From Nakamurella deserti (GTDB taxonomy: Bacteria > Actinomycetota > Actinomycetes > Mycobacteriales > Nakamurellaceae): DNA of 64,000 nucleotides. The notes below the pieces were generated by a model. The model was given only the letters and a program-made list of their open reading frames with translations, ran no database searches and was not told where the DNA came from. The translations under genes were made by a program, and so were the position numbers. This document shows positions 1-8,921 of this stretch, piece after piece. Positions within the stretch are counted from its first letter, which is position 1. Each line of letters opens with the position of its first letter. The DNA lies in NCBI RefSeq assembly GCF_003260015.1, contig NZ_QCXS01000002.1:1984001-2048000 (forward strand). Direction: 5' to 3'.

Positions 1-2220
1 GGGCAGGTCCGGGAGGTGCGCTGCCGGGGGCGGGTCGAGGTCGACCTGGACGGCCCGGCGGTGACCGGCTCCCTGCAGGACATCACCGACGCGCGCGCCG
101 CCTCGCGCCAGCTGCGCGAGTCCCGGGACCGCTTCGCCGGGGTGCTGGACGCCGCGACCGACCAGTGCATCATGGCGATGGACGACCGGGGCCGGATCAC
201 CGTCTTCAACGCCGGCGCCGAACGGATGCTCGGCTGGTCGGCGGCGGAGGTCCTGGGACGGACCCCGGACCAGTTCCACGACGCCGGCGAGATCGCCGCG
301 CGGGCCGCCGAGCTGGCCCTGGAACCCGGCTGGCCGGTCATCGTCGGCGAGGCCGCCGGCGGCGGCGCCGAGACCCGGGACTGGACGTACCTGACCCGCG
401 ACGGCCGACGGTTGCGGGTGATGGTCACGGTCAACGCCCAGTTCGACCCGGACGGCACGGTCAGCGGCTACATCTCGGTGGGGACCGACATCTCCGAGCG
501 CATCCGGGCCCAGGTCGAGCTGCAGGAGAGCGAGTCGCGGTTCCGCGACACCTTCGAGTTCGCCCCGAACGGGATGATGCTGCTCTCCGCCGAGCCCGAC
601 GACGTCGGCCGGTTCATCAAGGTCAACCCGGCGCTGTGTGAGCTCACCGGCTACTCGGCCGAGCAGCTGATGCGGATGAACATCTACGACCTCACGCACG
701 AGGACCACCGCGCGGAACTGCGCCGGCGGGCGACCGACGTGCGCACCGGTGGGCTCGACATCCGGCCGACCGAGCGGCGGTGGGTGCACGCCGACGGCCA
801 CGACCTGTGGATCCAGCTCGCGCTGAGCCCGCTGCGCAGCGTCGACCTGCGCTACATCGTCGGCCAGGTGGACGACATCACCGACCGCAAGCAGGCCGAG
901 GCGCGGCTGACGCACCAGGCGCTGCACGACTGGCTGACCGGGCTGCCGAACCGGTTGCTGCTGATGGACCGCATCGAGCACGCGCTCGCCGCGAGCAGCC
1001 GCAGTGGCCGGCTCGTCGGGTTGCTCTACATCGACCTCGACGGGTTCAAGGCGGTCAACGACACGGGGGGCCACGCCGCCGGCGACCACACCCTCATCCA
1101 CATCGGTGACCGCATCCGGCAGGTGGTGCGCCCCGGGGACACCGTCGCCCGGCTCGGCGGCGACGAGTTCGTCGTCGTCTGCAGCGATCTCGACGGCCCG
1201 GCGGTCGCGGTGCACATCGCCGAGCGGGTGCTGGACACCATCCGGGTGCCGCACCGATACCAGGGCCGCACCTACACGCTGGGGGCCAGCATCGGCGTCA
1301 GCATGTCGCGGGCCGACTCGCAGCCGGACACGATGCTGCGGGAGGCCGACGAGGCGATGTACGCCGGCAAGGTCGCCGGCAAGGGCCGGGTCCGGATCAG
1401 CGGCGTGCACCCCGCCGACGCGGGCGCCGACCGGACCCGGGCGCAGGAGCAGGCGGTGCTCACCGCGGAGCTGCGCTCCGCGGTCGACCGCGGCGAGCTC
1501 GCGCTGTGGGGGCAGCCCATCCACGACATGGCCAAGGGCCGCATCGTCGCCGTCGAGCAGTTGCTGCGGTGGAACCACCCGCGACGCGGGGTGCTGGAGC
1601 CGGCGGAGTTCCTGGACCTCGCCGACGCCGCCGACCTGCTGATCGCGCTGAGCCGCCGGGTGCTGGTCGAGGCGTGCGCGCTGGCCCGGGAGTGGCTGGA
1701 CGGACTGGGTGACCGGGCGCCGTCGGTGCACGTCAACATCGCCGGCCGGCAGCTCGACTCGGGCCGGCTGCTCGTCGACGTGCTGGACGCGCTGCGGATC
1801 CACCGGCTGCCCGCCGACCGGCTCGTCCTGGAGCTGGCCGAGACGCACCTGCCGATGCTGACCGACCAGGTCCGCGGTGACCTGGAGACGCTGCGCGAGC
1901 GGGGCGTCCGGCTCGCGCTGGACGACCTCGGCACCGGCCACGCCAGCCTCGGGGACGTCATCGGGTTCCCCGTCGACCTGCTCAAGGTCGACGTCGACAG
2001 CGTCCGCCGGATGCACACCGACAGCACCGCCCGGGCCACCGTCGCCGGCATCCTGGCCATCGGCCGGTCGCTGGGCGTGCCGGTCATCGCCGAGGGGGTG
2101 GAGACCGACGACCAGCTGGCCGAGCTGCTCGCCGCGGGCTGCGAGCTCGGCCAGGGGTTCCTGCTGGGCCGGGCGATGCCGGCCGAGGCCGTCCGGGAGA
2201 CGCTGGGGCTGCGGCGCTGA
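1..2220 (+). CDS. PAS-PAS-GGDEF-EAL cyclic-di-GMP signalling protein (5' end missing)
   Basis: This bifunctional protein would make and/or break cyclic-di-GMP in response to a PAS-sensed signal. The reading frame is open from base 1, and the first residues look like the end of another PAS domain, so the true start lies outside the window. Two PAS domains follow (about bases 120-510 and 520-890), then GGDEF (about 900-1410) with an intact RLGGDEF site, then EAL (about 1455-2200). The EAL signature reads EQL, but the usual catalytic residues seem kept (the Glu, N in VNIAGRQL, DD in LALDDLGTG, K in LLKVD, E in IAEGVET). No transmembrane segment is visible in the part seen, so it is probably cytoplasmic. 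Whether both catalytic halves are active cannot be judged. Confidence 0.93.
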   Translation, partial: GQVREVRCRGRVEVDLDGPAVTGSLQDITDARAASRQLRESRDRFAGVLDAATDQCIMAMDDRGRITVFNAGAERMLGWSAAEVLGRTPDQFHDAGEIAARAAELALEPGWPVIVGEAAGGGAETRDWTYLTRDGRRLRVMVTVNAQFDPDGTVSGYISVGTDISERIRAQVELQESESRFRDTFEFAPNGMMLLSAEPDDVGRFIKVNPALCELTGYSAEQLMRMNIYDLTHEDHRAELRRRATDVRTGGLDIRPTERRWVHADGHDLWIQLALSPLRSVDLRYIVGQVDDITDRKQAEARLTHQALHDWLTGLPNRLLLMDRIEHALAASSRSGRLVGLLYIDLDGFKAVNDTGGHAAGDHTLIHIGDRIRQVVRPGDTVARLGGDEFVVVCSDLDGPAVAVHIAERVLDTIRVPHRYQGRTYTLGASIGVSMSRADSQPDTMLREADEAMYAGKVAGKGRVRISGVHPADAGADRTRAQEQAVLTAELRSAVDRGELALWGQPIHDMAKGRIVAVEQLLRWNHPRRGVLEPAEFLDLADAADLLIALSRRVLVEACALAREWLDGLGDRAPSVHVNIAGRQLDSGRLLVDVLDALRIHRLPADRLVLELAETHLPMLTDQVRGDLETLRERGVRLALDDLGTGHASLGDVIGFPVDLLKVDVDSVRRMHTDSTARATVAGILAIGRSLGVPVIAEGVETDDQLAELLAAGCELGQGFLLGRAMPAEAVRETLGLRR

Positions 2221-2343
2221 ACCGGCCGGGTCCGGGACGCTCAGTGGTCCGCGCGGCGCCGGCGGGGCCGTCCGTGGTTGGCTTGTGCCGGCCGATCCGG
2301 GGCCGGCAGTCGCCGGCCCACCAGGCGAGAGAGGGTCAGGCAC

Positions 2344-3828
2344 GTGGGCGACGACATCGCGGGCTCGGAGTACACGCGCGAGGACCGCAAGCGGTACCGC
2401 GAGAAGGTCCGGCAGTGCCTGGACGTGTTCGAACGGATGCTCGTGGAGCACACCTTCGAGTTCGACCAGCAGCTCACCGGTCTCGAGATCGAGCTGAACC
2501 TGGTGGACGACAGCGGCGATCCCGCGATGGACAACGCCGCGGTGCTGGCCAACATCGCCGACCCGGCGTACCAGACCGAGCTGGGCCAGTACAACATCGA
2601 GCTCAACGTGGAGCCGCAGGCGATGCCGGGTGACACGCTGCTGGAGCTCGAGGCGTCGCTGCGGTCGTCGCTGGACCACGCCGAGGCCAAGGCCAACGAG
2701 CGCGGCGCCGACATCGTCATGGTGGGCATCCTGCCGACGCTGATGCCGGAGCACCTGACCGCGGACTGGATGAGCGCCAACCCGCGGTACGCGGCGCTCA
2801 ACGAGGCCATCTTCGCCGCGCGCCGCGAGGACCTCGAGCTCGACATCCACGGGACCGACGAGGCCCTGCACATGGACGCCGACACCATCGCCCCCGAGTC
2901 GGCGTGCACCTCGGTGCAGCTGCACCTGCAGGTGTCCCCCGCCGACTTCGCGGCGAACTGGAACGCCGCCCAGGCGCTGGCCGGCCCGCAGCTGGCGCTG
3001 GCCGCGAACTCGCCGTTCCTGTTCGGGAAGAAGCTGTGGGCCGAGACCCGCTGCGAGCTGTTCCTGCAGGCCACCGACACCCGGTCGCCGGAGCTGAAGA
3101 CCCAGGGGGTGCGGCCCCGGGTCTTCTTCGGCGAACGCTGGATCACCTCGATCTTCGACCTGTTCGAGGAGAACGTCCGCTACTTCCCGGCGCTGCTCCC
3201 CGAGACCACCGACGAGGACCCGGTGGCGGTGCTCGACGCGGGCCACGCGCCGCGGCTGCAGGAGCTGCGGCTGCAGAACGGCACCGTGTACCGCTGGAAC
3301 CGCCCGGTGTACGACGTGGCCGACGGCCAGCCGCACCTGCGGGTCGAGAACCGGGTGCTGCCGGCCGGTCCCACCGTGGTGGACGTGCTGGCCAACGCCG
3401 CGTTCTACTACGGCGCGATCCGGATGCTGGCCGCCGAGGAGCGGCCGGTGTCGTCGAAGATGACGTTCTCGACCGCCGCCATGAACTTCGACGCCGGGGC
3501 GCGCCTCGGGGTGGACGCCCGCTTCTACTGGCCCGGGTTCGGCGAGATCACCTGGGACGAACTGACGCTGCGGCACCTGTTGCCGATGGCGCACGAGGGC
3601 CTGGATCGCTGGGGGGTGTCCGCCGCGGCCCGTGACCGCTACCTCGGGGTCATCGAGGCGCGCTGCAAGACCCGCCGCAACGGCGCGTCCTGGCAGGTGG
3701 AGACGGTCGAGGCGTTGGAGAGGTCCGGGCTGTCGCGGGTGCGGGCGCTGCACGAGATGCTGCGGCACTACCGCGAGAACATGCACGCCAACGAGCCGGT
3801 GCACACCTGGGAGGTCCCGGCCGGTTGA
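2344..3828 (+). CDS. glutamate-cysteine ligase family protein (GCS2-like)
   Basis: This is a 494-residue ATP-grasp-like carboxylate-amine ligase of the glutamate-cysteine ligase 2 family, expected to join glutamate to an amine such as cysteine. It is recognised by the conserved block TGLEIELNLVD near residue 45, the ELGQYNIELNVEP block near residue 80, and a C-terminal block ending HANEPVHTW. The frame stays open upstream to 2278, but GTG at 2344 follows a GAGAGG ribosome site and gives the family's normal N-terminus. Actinobacteria make mycothiol rather than glutathione, so the real acceptor is uncertain; some relatives are annotated only as carboxylate-amine ligases. It stands alone between the cyclic-di-GMP protein and the kinase. 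Confidence 0.8.
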   Translation: MGDDIAGSEYTREDRKRYREKVRQCLDVFERMLVEHTFEFDQQLTGLEIELNLVDDSGDPAMDNAAVLANIADPAYQTELGQYNIELNVEPQAMPGDTLLELEASLRSSLDHAEAKANERGADIVMVGILPTLMPEHLTADWMSANPRYAALNEAIFAARREDLELDIHGTDEALHMDADTIAPESACTSVQLHLQVSPADFAANWNAAQALAGPQLALAANSPFLFGKKLWAETRCELFLQATDTRSPELKTQGVRPRVFFGERWITSIFDLFEENVRYFPALLPETTDEDPVAVLDAGHAPRLQELRLQNGTVYRWNRPVYDVADGQPHLRVENRVLPAGPTVVDVLANAAFYYGAIRMLAAEERPVSSKMTFSTAAMNFDAGARLGVDARFYWPGFGEITWDELTLRHLLPMAHEGLDRWGVSAAARDRYLGVIEARCKTRRNGASWQVETVEALERSGLSRVRALHEMLRHYRENMHANEPVHTWEVPAG

Positions 3829-3910
3829 CCCGGGCCGCCCCAGCCCGGAGGAGACGGCACACCCGGACCGCGCGAGTGCGCGGCGGCCGGTGTGCGGCGT
3901 CCGCGTGACC

Positions 3911-3916
3911 GACAAT
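3911..3916 (+). promoter_or_regulatory. candidate -10 element for a leaderless kinase transcript
   Basis: GACAAT lies exactly six bases before the ATG at 3923, the same spacing seen for several other genes here with TANNNT-type elements. No ribosome site is visible before that ATG, which supports a leaderless start. Confidence 0.4.
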
Positions 3917-3922
3917 GGTCCG

Positions 3923-5596
3923 ATGCCGCATCCGGAGCCCGACGAGGACACCGCGCGCCCGGCGACGCCCCCGCCCGCGTCGCCGCGGCAGAACCTGGAC
4001 CGGGCCGTCGAGGAGACCCGCGCCGACCTGGCCGCGATGCCCCCGGTCGACCCGGCGACCGCCTCCGGGCAGGCGCCGCCGGCAGGCGGCCCGGCGGACC
4101 CCGGACCGACCGACGCTGCAGGCCACGCCCCCGTGATGCAGCCGCACCCCGTCCCGCGCACTCCGGCCGGTTCCCGGGTCACGCCGCCGCCGGCGACCCG
4201 GCCGGGGCAGGTGCCGTCCGCGGCGCGCCGCCCCGCCGGTGCCGAGCGGGTTCCGGCGGCGGGCCGGATGGTGGCGGACCGCTACCGGCTGGACCGGGTG
4301 CTCGGCAAGGGATCGATGGGCACGGTGTGGGCCGCCTACGACGAGGTGCTGCAGCGCCGGGTGGCGATCAAGGAGATCTACATCCCGCAGGGCACCACCG
4401 GCACCGAGGCGGCGATGCTCGTCGAGCGGACGCTGCGGGAGGCCCGCGCCATCGCCGCCCTGTCCCATCCGAACGTCATCACCCTCTACGACATCCTGAC
4501 GCTGCCCGGCGGTCCGGTCATCGTGATGGAGGTGCTGGCCTCGCGCTCACTCGGCGAGGTGATCAAGGAGGCCGGTCCGCTGACCGTCGGGCAGGCCGCC
4601 ACCGTGGGGCTGGCCGTGGCCGCGGGCCTGGACGCGGCCCACCACGCCGGGATCACCCACCGGGACGTCAAGCCGGGCAACGTGTTGATCGGGGCGGACG
4701 GCCGGATCAAGCTGACCGACTTCGGCATCGCCCGCAGCGCGGCCGAGAACCCGATGACCGCAACCGGTCTGCTGCTGGGTTCGCCGGCCTACATCGCGCC
4801 GGAGGTGGCGTCCGGGGTCACGGCCGGGCCGCCCGCCGACGCGTGGGGGCTGGGTGCGCTGCTGTTCGTCTGCATGGAGGGGCGACCGCCGTTCGACAAG
4901 GGTGCACCGGTGGCCACGCTGATGTCGGTGGTCAACGACCCGGTTCCGCCGGCGGTCCACGCGGCGGCGCTCCGACCGGTCGTCGAGGGTCTGCTGGACA
5001 AGGACCCGGCACGCCGATGGACGCTGCGGCGGACGATGTCGGCGCTGCGGCCGTTGGCCGACGATCCGGTGGAGACCCGCCTGGTGTTCGGACCGGTCAC
5101 CACACCACCGGCCGAGCCGGGATGGCGCGCACCGGCGGGCGCGGGCTTCGGTGACGGCGCCGGCACCGGGACCGCGCGGTCGGCCGGGCCGACCCGCACG
5201 GCGGCGATGCGGCCGCCGTGGCTGGACGAGGCCACCGGTCACGGCCGCCCGGGGCTGGCCGCGCCCGGTCTCGCCGCCGCCGGCGGTCCCGCGCTGCCGC
5301 CACCGCCGTGGGCCGCGGCGGGCGCCGCCGACCTCGCCCCGCTGCCGCCGGGGCCGGCGGCGACCACGGCCACCCGGGTGCGGCCCGCGCCCGCCGAGCA
5401 GCAGGTCCGGGTGCACCCCTCGACGCGGTGGCTGCTGGTCGTCGTCGTCCTGGTCACCGCCGCCCTGATCGGGTACTTCGGGGTCCGGGCCATCGCCGAC
5501 GCCGTGGCCACCGCGGACGCCGTGCCCACCGCGGGCGCCGTGGCTCCCGACGCCCCGGTCGGCACGGCCGCCACCGCGGGACCGCTGCGGGGCTGA
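3923..5596 (+). CDS. membrane-anchored Ser/Thr protein kinase (PknB-like, no PASTA)
   Basis: A 557-residue Hanks-type kinase. A Pro/Ala-rich, low-complexity segment of about 115 residues precedes the kinase domain (about residues 119-380). Visible motifs are the glycine loop GKGSMG, the ATP lysine in VAIKEI, the catalytic loop HRDVKPGN, the DFG motif and the APEV activation-segment end. A Pro/Ala-rich juxtamembrane part follows, then one transmembrane helix (around LLVVVVLVTAALIGYF) and a short outside tail of about 45 residues with no PASTA repeats or other sensor. ATG 3923 is chosen for the -10-like sequence six bases upstream; GTG 3905 or ATG 4268 (just before the kinase domain) are alternatives. 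A PP2C phosphatase at 23531 could be its partner, but nothing links them directly. Confidence 0.88.
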   Translation: MPHPEPDEDTARPATPPPASPRQNLDRAVEETRADLAAMPPVDPATASGQAPPAGGPADPGPTDAAGHAPVMQPHPVPRTPAGSRVTPPPATRPGQVPSAARRPAGAERVPAAGRMVADRYRLDRVLGKGSMGTVWAAYDEVLQRRVAIKEIYIPQGTTGTEAAMLVERTLREARAIAALSHPNVITLYDILTLPGGPVIVMEVLASRSLGEVIKEAGPLTVGQAATVGLAVAAGLDAAHHAGITHRDVKPGNVLIGADGRIKLTDFGIARSAAENPMTATGLLLGSPAYIAPEVASGVTAGPPADAWGLGALLFVCMEGRPPFDKGAPVATLMSVVNDPVPPAVHAAALRPVVEGLLDKDPARRWTLRRTMSALRPLADDPVETRLVFGPVTTPPAEPGWRAPAGAGFGDGAGTGTARSAGPTRTAAMRPPWLDEATGHGRPGLAAPGLAAAGGPALPPPPWAAAGAADLAPLPPGPAATTATRVRPAPAEQQVRVHPSTRWLLVVVVLVTAALIGYFGVRAIADAVATADAVPTAGAVAPDAPVGTAATAGPLRG

Positions 5597-5612
5597 CCGC
5601 GGGGGCCGTGCG

Positions 5613-5945
5613 TCAGCGACTGACGGTCACCGCCAGGCCGACCAGGGCCACCGCAAACCCGGCGGCGGCCGTCAGCGCGGGCAACGTGCCGTCCGGCAGG
5701 GCGGCTCCGCGGCGGAGGCGGGTGTGCTGCAGCCGGTAGCGCCGCTGGGCCAGGACGAGCAGCACCAGCGACCCGGCGATGCCTGCCCCGCCGACCACCA
5801 ATCCGAACGGCCCCCACACCTCGGGCAGCAGCCGGGTGCCGGCGAGCGAACCCACGAGCAGCGCGAGCGTGGTGCGCCGCCACGCCAGTGCGGTGCGTTC
5901 GGGCTGCAGGCCCGGGTCGAACGGCCGGTCCGCGGGCGTACTCAC
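5613..5945 (-). CDS. DUF202 small membrane protein B
   Basis: A 110-residue DUF202-type protein with the family's N-terminal signature (LQPERTALAWRRTTLALLVG) and three predicted membrane helices. Its GTG start overlaps the stop of the upstream DUF202 gene by four bases (GTGA), so the pair is translationally coupled. The function of DUF202 proteins is not established. It converges on the kinase gene, and a short inverted repeat (CGTCAG/CTGACG, 5611-5625) covers its stop codon. Confidence 0.8.
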   Translation of the reverse strand: MSTPADRPFDPGLQPERTALAWRRTTLALLVGSLAGTRLLPEVWGPFGLVVGGAGIAGSLVLLVLAQRRYRLQHTRLRRGAALPDGTLPALTAAAGFAVALVGLAVTVSR

Positions 5946-6325
5946 CGGAGCACGATCGCCAGCAGCACGAGCGCCCCGACGGCGACCAGCGCGACCGCGG
6001 CCGGCAGTGCCAGCGTGGGCGCGGGCAGGGGGCGGTCGAGCCGCAGCGACCGCTCGGTACGCAGCCACCCGCGCCAGGCCTGCACCGCGGTGGCGATCCC
6101 GGCCGCGATCAGCAGCAGCGACGCCGCCAGCCGCAGCTGCGGCTGAAGCCCCAGGCCGAGCGCCTCGAGGGCCACCCCACCGGCGGTCATCGCCAACGAG
6201 GTGCGCAGCCAGGCCAGGAAGGTCCGCTCGTTGGCCAGGGTGAACCGCGGGTCGGGCTCCTCCCCGGCGGCGTACAGCGCGGCCGGGAACCGCCCGTCCG
6301 GCGTGTCCACGGGCCGCTCGGCCAT
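5942..6325 (-). CDS. DUF202 membrane protein A (YidH-like)
   Basis: A 127-residue protein with the DUF202/YidH signature PRFTLANERTFLAWLRTSLA at residues 26-45, followed by three hydrophobic helices. The ATG follows an AGGGG ribosome site. Pairs of tandem DUF202 genes are common in actinobacteria and may form one membrane complex; that is inference. No enzymatic role is known. Confidence 0.85.
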   Translation of the reverse strand: MAERPVDTPDGRFPAALYAAGEEPDPRFTLANERTFLAWLRTSLAMTAGGVALEALGLGLQPQLRLAASLLLIAAGIATAVQAWRGWLRTERSLRLDRPLPAPTLALPAAVALVAVGALVLLAIVLR

Positions 6326-6415
6326 CGTCGCGCCCCTCCGTCACCGGCACCGGGCCCGGTCCGGCCCCGCCCGGCGATGGTATGCCGCACCCGGACGGCG
6401 CCCGCGGCCCGCGGT

Positions 6416-6421
6416 TAGGCT
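6416..6421 (+). promoter_or_regulatory. -10 element for leaderless pnp
   Basis: TAGGCT ends six bases before the ATG at 6428 and no Shine-Dalgarno sequence is present, the pattern of leaderless actinobacterial transcripts. Confidence 0.6.
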
Positions 6422-6427
6422 CCGTCC

Positions 6428-7225
6428 ATGACCTCCGACCCGTACCAGTCCGCCCAGCACGCCGCCGACGCCCTCGCCGCCGCCACCGGCGTCGACAAGC
6501 ACGACGTGGCGGTCGTTCTCGGCTCCGGCTGGAAGACCGCGGCCGACCACTTCGACGACGTCACCGCCGAGATCCCGATCGCCGACCTGCCGGGCTTCTC
6601 CGCGCCGGTCGTCGAGGGCCACGGCGGCACCCTGCGGTCGGTGAAGGTCGGCGACCGGCAGGTGCTGATGATGCTCGGCCGCACCCATCTCTACGAGGGA
6701 CGCGGCGTGCAGGCCGTGGTGCACGGCATCCGGACCGCGGCCAAGGCCGGCGCCGAGGTGGTCATCCTGACCAACGCCGCCGGCGGTCTGCGTCCCGGGA
6801 TGCGTCCCGGCCAGGCGGTGCTGATCAGTGACCACCTCAACCTGACGTCACTGTCCCCCATCGTCGGGCCGACGTTCATCGACCTGACCGACCTGTACTC
6901 CGCGCGGCTGCGAGCGGTGGCCCGCGAGGTCGACCCGTCGCTGACCGAGGGCGTCTACGCCCAGCTGCCCGGCCCGCACTTCGAGACGCCGGCCGAGATC
7001 CGGATGCTGCAGGGCCTGGGCGCCGACCTCGTCGGCATGTCCACCGTGCTGGAGGCCATCGCCGCCCGCGAGGCCGGCGCGGAGGTGATGGCGCTGTCGC
7101 TGGTGACCAACCTGGGTGCCGGGATGACCGGGGAGGCACTGAACCACCTCGAGGTGCTCGAGGCCGGGGCGGCCGCGGCCGAGACGATGGGCGCCCTGCT
7201 CGCCGACGTGATCCGCCGGGCGTGA
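6428..7225 (+). CDS. purine-nucleoside phosphorylase
   Basis: A 265-residue trimeric-type (PNP/MTAP family) phosphorylase that splits inosine and guanosine with phosphate into base and (deoxy)ribose-1-phosphate. Visible hallmarks are VVLGSGW near residue 30, GRTHLYEG near 83, the TNAAGGL phosphate/base segment, the purine-site region [15 protein letters not shown], and GMSTVLEA. It overlaps the next gene (a sugar-phosphate mutase) by four bases, which fits conversion of the released pentose-1-phosphate to the 5-phosphate. A leaderless promoter lies immediately upstream. Confidence 0.93.
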   Translation: MTSDPYQSAQHAADALAAATGVDKHDVAVVLGSGWKTAADHFDDVTAEIPIADLPGFSAPVVEGHGGTLRSVKVGDRQVLMMLGRTHLYEGRGVQAVVHGIRTAAKAGAEVVILTNAAGGLRPGMRPGQAVLISDHLNLTSLSPIVGPTFIDLTDLYSARLRAVAREVDPSLTEGVYAQLPGPHFETPAEIRMLQGLGADLVGMSTVLEAIAAREAGAEVMALSLVTNLGAGMTGEALNHLEVLEAGAAAAETMGALLADVIRRA

Positions 7226-8892
7226 CCGCGCCGGACCGCCTCGGCGCCGCGGCCCGCACGGCGGCGATGCGCTGGATCGCCGACGACCCGCACGCCGGCG
7301 ACCGGGCCGAGTTCCAGCAGCTCGTGAGCCGCGCGCTGGGCACCGAGCAGGCCGCCGTCACCGAGGTCGTCGAGCGGCTGACGCCGCTGACGTTCGGCAC
7401 CGCCGGGCTGCGGGGACCGCTGCGTGCCGGCCCGGGCGGGATGAACCTGGCCACCGTCCGCCGCACCGCCGCGGGGCTCGCGGCCCACCTGTCCCGCGAC
7501 GGGGTCCACGGCACGGTGGTCGTCGGCTACGACGGCCGGCACCGCAGCGCCGAGTTCGCCGCCGACGCGGCCGGCGTGCTCGCCGCGGCGGGTTTCACCG
7601 CGCTGCTGGCCCCCGGCGCGCTGCCGACCCCGGTCACCGCCTACGCCGTCCGCGCACTGGGCGCGGTGGCCGGGGTGCAGATCACCGCATCGCACAACCC
7701 GCCGCAGGACAACGGCATCAAGGTCTACCTGGCCGGTGGGGCGCAGCTGATCTCACCGGAGGACCGGGCCATCGAGGCGGCCATCGCCGCGTCGCGGCCG
7801 GCGGTCTCGATCGACGCGTCCGGCACCCCGGCACCGTGGCCCGCCGACCTGCTGGACGACTACATCGCCGCCGCCGCCACCGCCGGCGGGACGGTGCCGC
7901 CGACCCCGGTGCGGATCGTGGCGACCGCGCTGCACGGCGTGGGCGGACAGACCCTGGTCCGCACGCTGCGCGCCGCCGGTTTCGACGACGTCCGGGTGGT
8001 CGGCGCCCAGGCCGTCCCGGACGGCGACTTCCCCACGGTCGCCTTCCCCAACCCCGAGGAGCCGGGCGCCACCGACCTGCTGCTCGCACTGGCCGAGGAG
8101 GCCGGCGCCGACCTCGCGATCGCCAACGATCCGGACGCCGACCGGTTGGCCGTCGGCGCCCGCTTCGTCGACGGCTGGCGGATGCTGTCCGGTGACGAGA
8201 CCGGCTGTTTGCTGGGTGATTTCCTGCTCGGCCGGTTGGACCGCGCCGCCCATCCCGCGCCGCTGGCGGCGACGACCATCGTCAGCTCGACGCTGCTGCG
8301 GTCGGTCGCCGAGGCGCACGACGTCCGGTTCGCCGAGACGCTCACCGGCTTCAAGTGGATCGTCCGGGCCGGTGACGGCGCCGGGACCGGCCTCGTCTAC
8401 GGCTATGAGGAAGCTCTCGGACTGTGCGTGCAGCCCGACGTGGTGCGTGACAAGGACGGCATCTCCGCCGCGGTCGTGGCCGCGAAGCTGGTCGCCACAC
8501 TGAAGGCCGACGGCGGCGACATCTCCGGCGCGCTGGACGATCTCGCGCGTCGCTTCGGCCTGCACGTCACCGACCAGCTGTCGTTCCGGGTCGCCGACCT
8601 GTCGCTCATCGCCGACGCGATGCGCCGGTTGCGCGCGGACCCGCCGACGACGCTGATGGGCGACCCGGTGCAGGAGTCGCAGGACCTGCTGCCGGCGACC
8701 GACGCGCTGATCTACCGCTCCACCCGGCTGCGGGTCGTCGTCCGGCCGTCCGGCACCGAGCCCAAGCTCAAGTGCTACCTGGAGCTCGTCGGGAGCCCGG
8801 GCACCGGCGCGGACCTCGGGGGGCAGCGCGCCGCGGCCCGCGCGGACCTGGCGACGCTGCGGGCCGAGCTGACGGCGGCCCTGGGTCTGTGA
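7222..8892 (+). CDS. pmmB: phosphohexomutase/phosphopentomutase family protein (PmmB-like)
   Basis: A 556-residue alpha-D-phosphohexomutase superfamily enzyme, moving phosphate between C1 and C6 (or C5) of sugars. The catalytic serine loop reads [12 protein letters not shown] (about residue 155), the Mg loop is DPDADRL, the sugar loop GYEEALG, and the phosphate loop RPSGTEPK. The GTG start overlaps the pnp stop (GTGA), so it is co-translated with pnp. That context suggests phosphopentomutase activity in nucleoside breakdown, although relatives are usually named phosphomannomutase; which substrate is used cannot be read from sequence. Confidence 0.88.
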   Translation: MTAPDRLGAAARTAAMRWIADDPHAGDRAEFQQLVSRALGTEQAAVTEVVERLTPLTFGTAGLRGPLRAGPGGMNLATVRRTAAGLAAHLSRDGVHGTVVVGYDGRHRSAEFAADAAGVLAAAGFTALLAPGALPTPVTAYAVRALGAVAGVQITASHNPPQDNGIKVYLAGGAQLISPEDRAIEAAIAASRPAVSIDASGTPAPWPADLLDDYIAAAATAGGTVPPTPVRIVATALHGVGGQTLVRTLRAAGFDDVRVVGAQAVPDGDFPTVAFPNPEEPGATDLLLALAEEAGADLAIANDPDADRLAVGARFVDGWRMLSGDETGCLLGDFLLGRLDRAAHPAPLAATTIVSSTLLRSVAEAHDVRFAETLTGFKWIVRAGDGAGTGLVYGYEEALGLCVQPDVVRDKDGISAAVVAAKLVATLKADGGDISGALDDLARRFGLHVTDQLSFRVADLSLIADAMRRLRADPPTTLMGDPVQESQDLLPATDALIYRSTRLRVVVRPSGTEPKLKCYLELVGSPGTGADLGGQRAAARADLATLRAELTAALGL

Positions 8893-8921
8893 CCCCGGCC
8901 CCGAGGGGGCCGCAGGGTCAC
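8889..8921. terminator. bidirectional terminator hairpin containing both stop codons
   Basis: The arms GTGACCC/GGGTCAC enclose a second stem CGGCCCC/GGGGCCG with a GAG loop. The TGA of the mutase gene lies in the left arm and the TGA of the deacetylase gene, on the other strand, lies in the right arm. Confidence 0.75.

Noticed and set aside
3650-4468. 272-codon minus-strand open frame opposite the kinase N-terminus
   Set aside because: Arg/Gly-rich shadow without ribosome site or domain.
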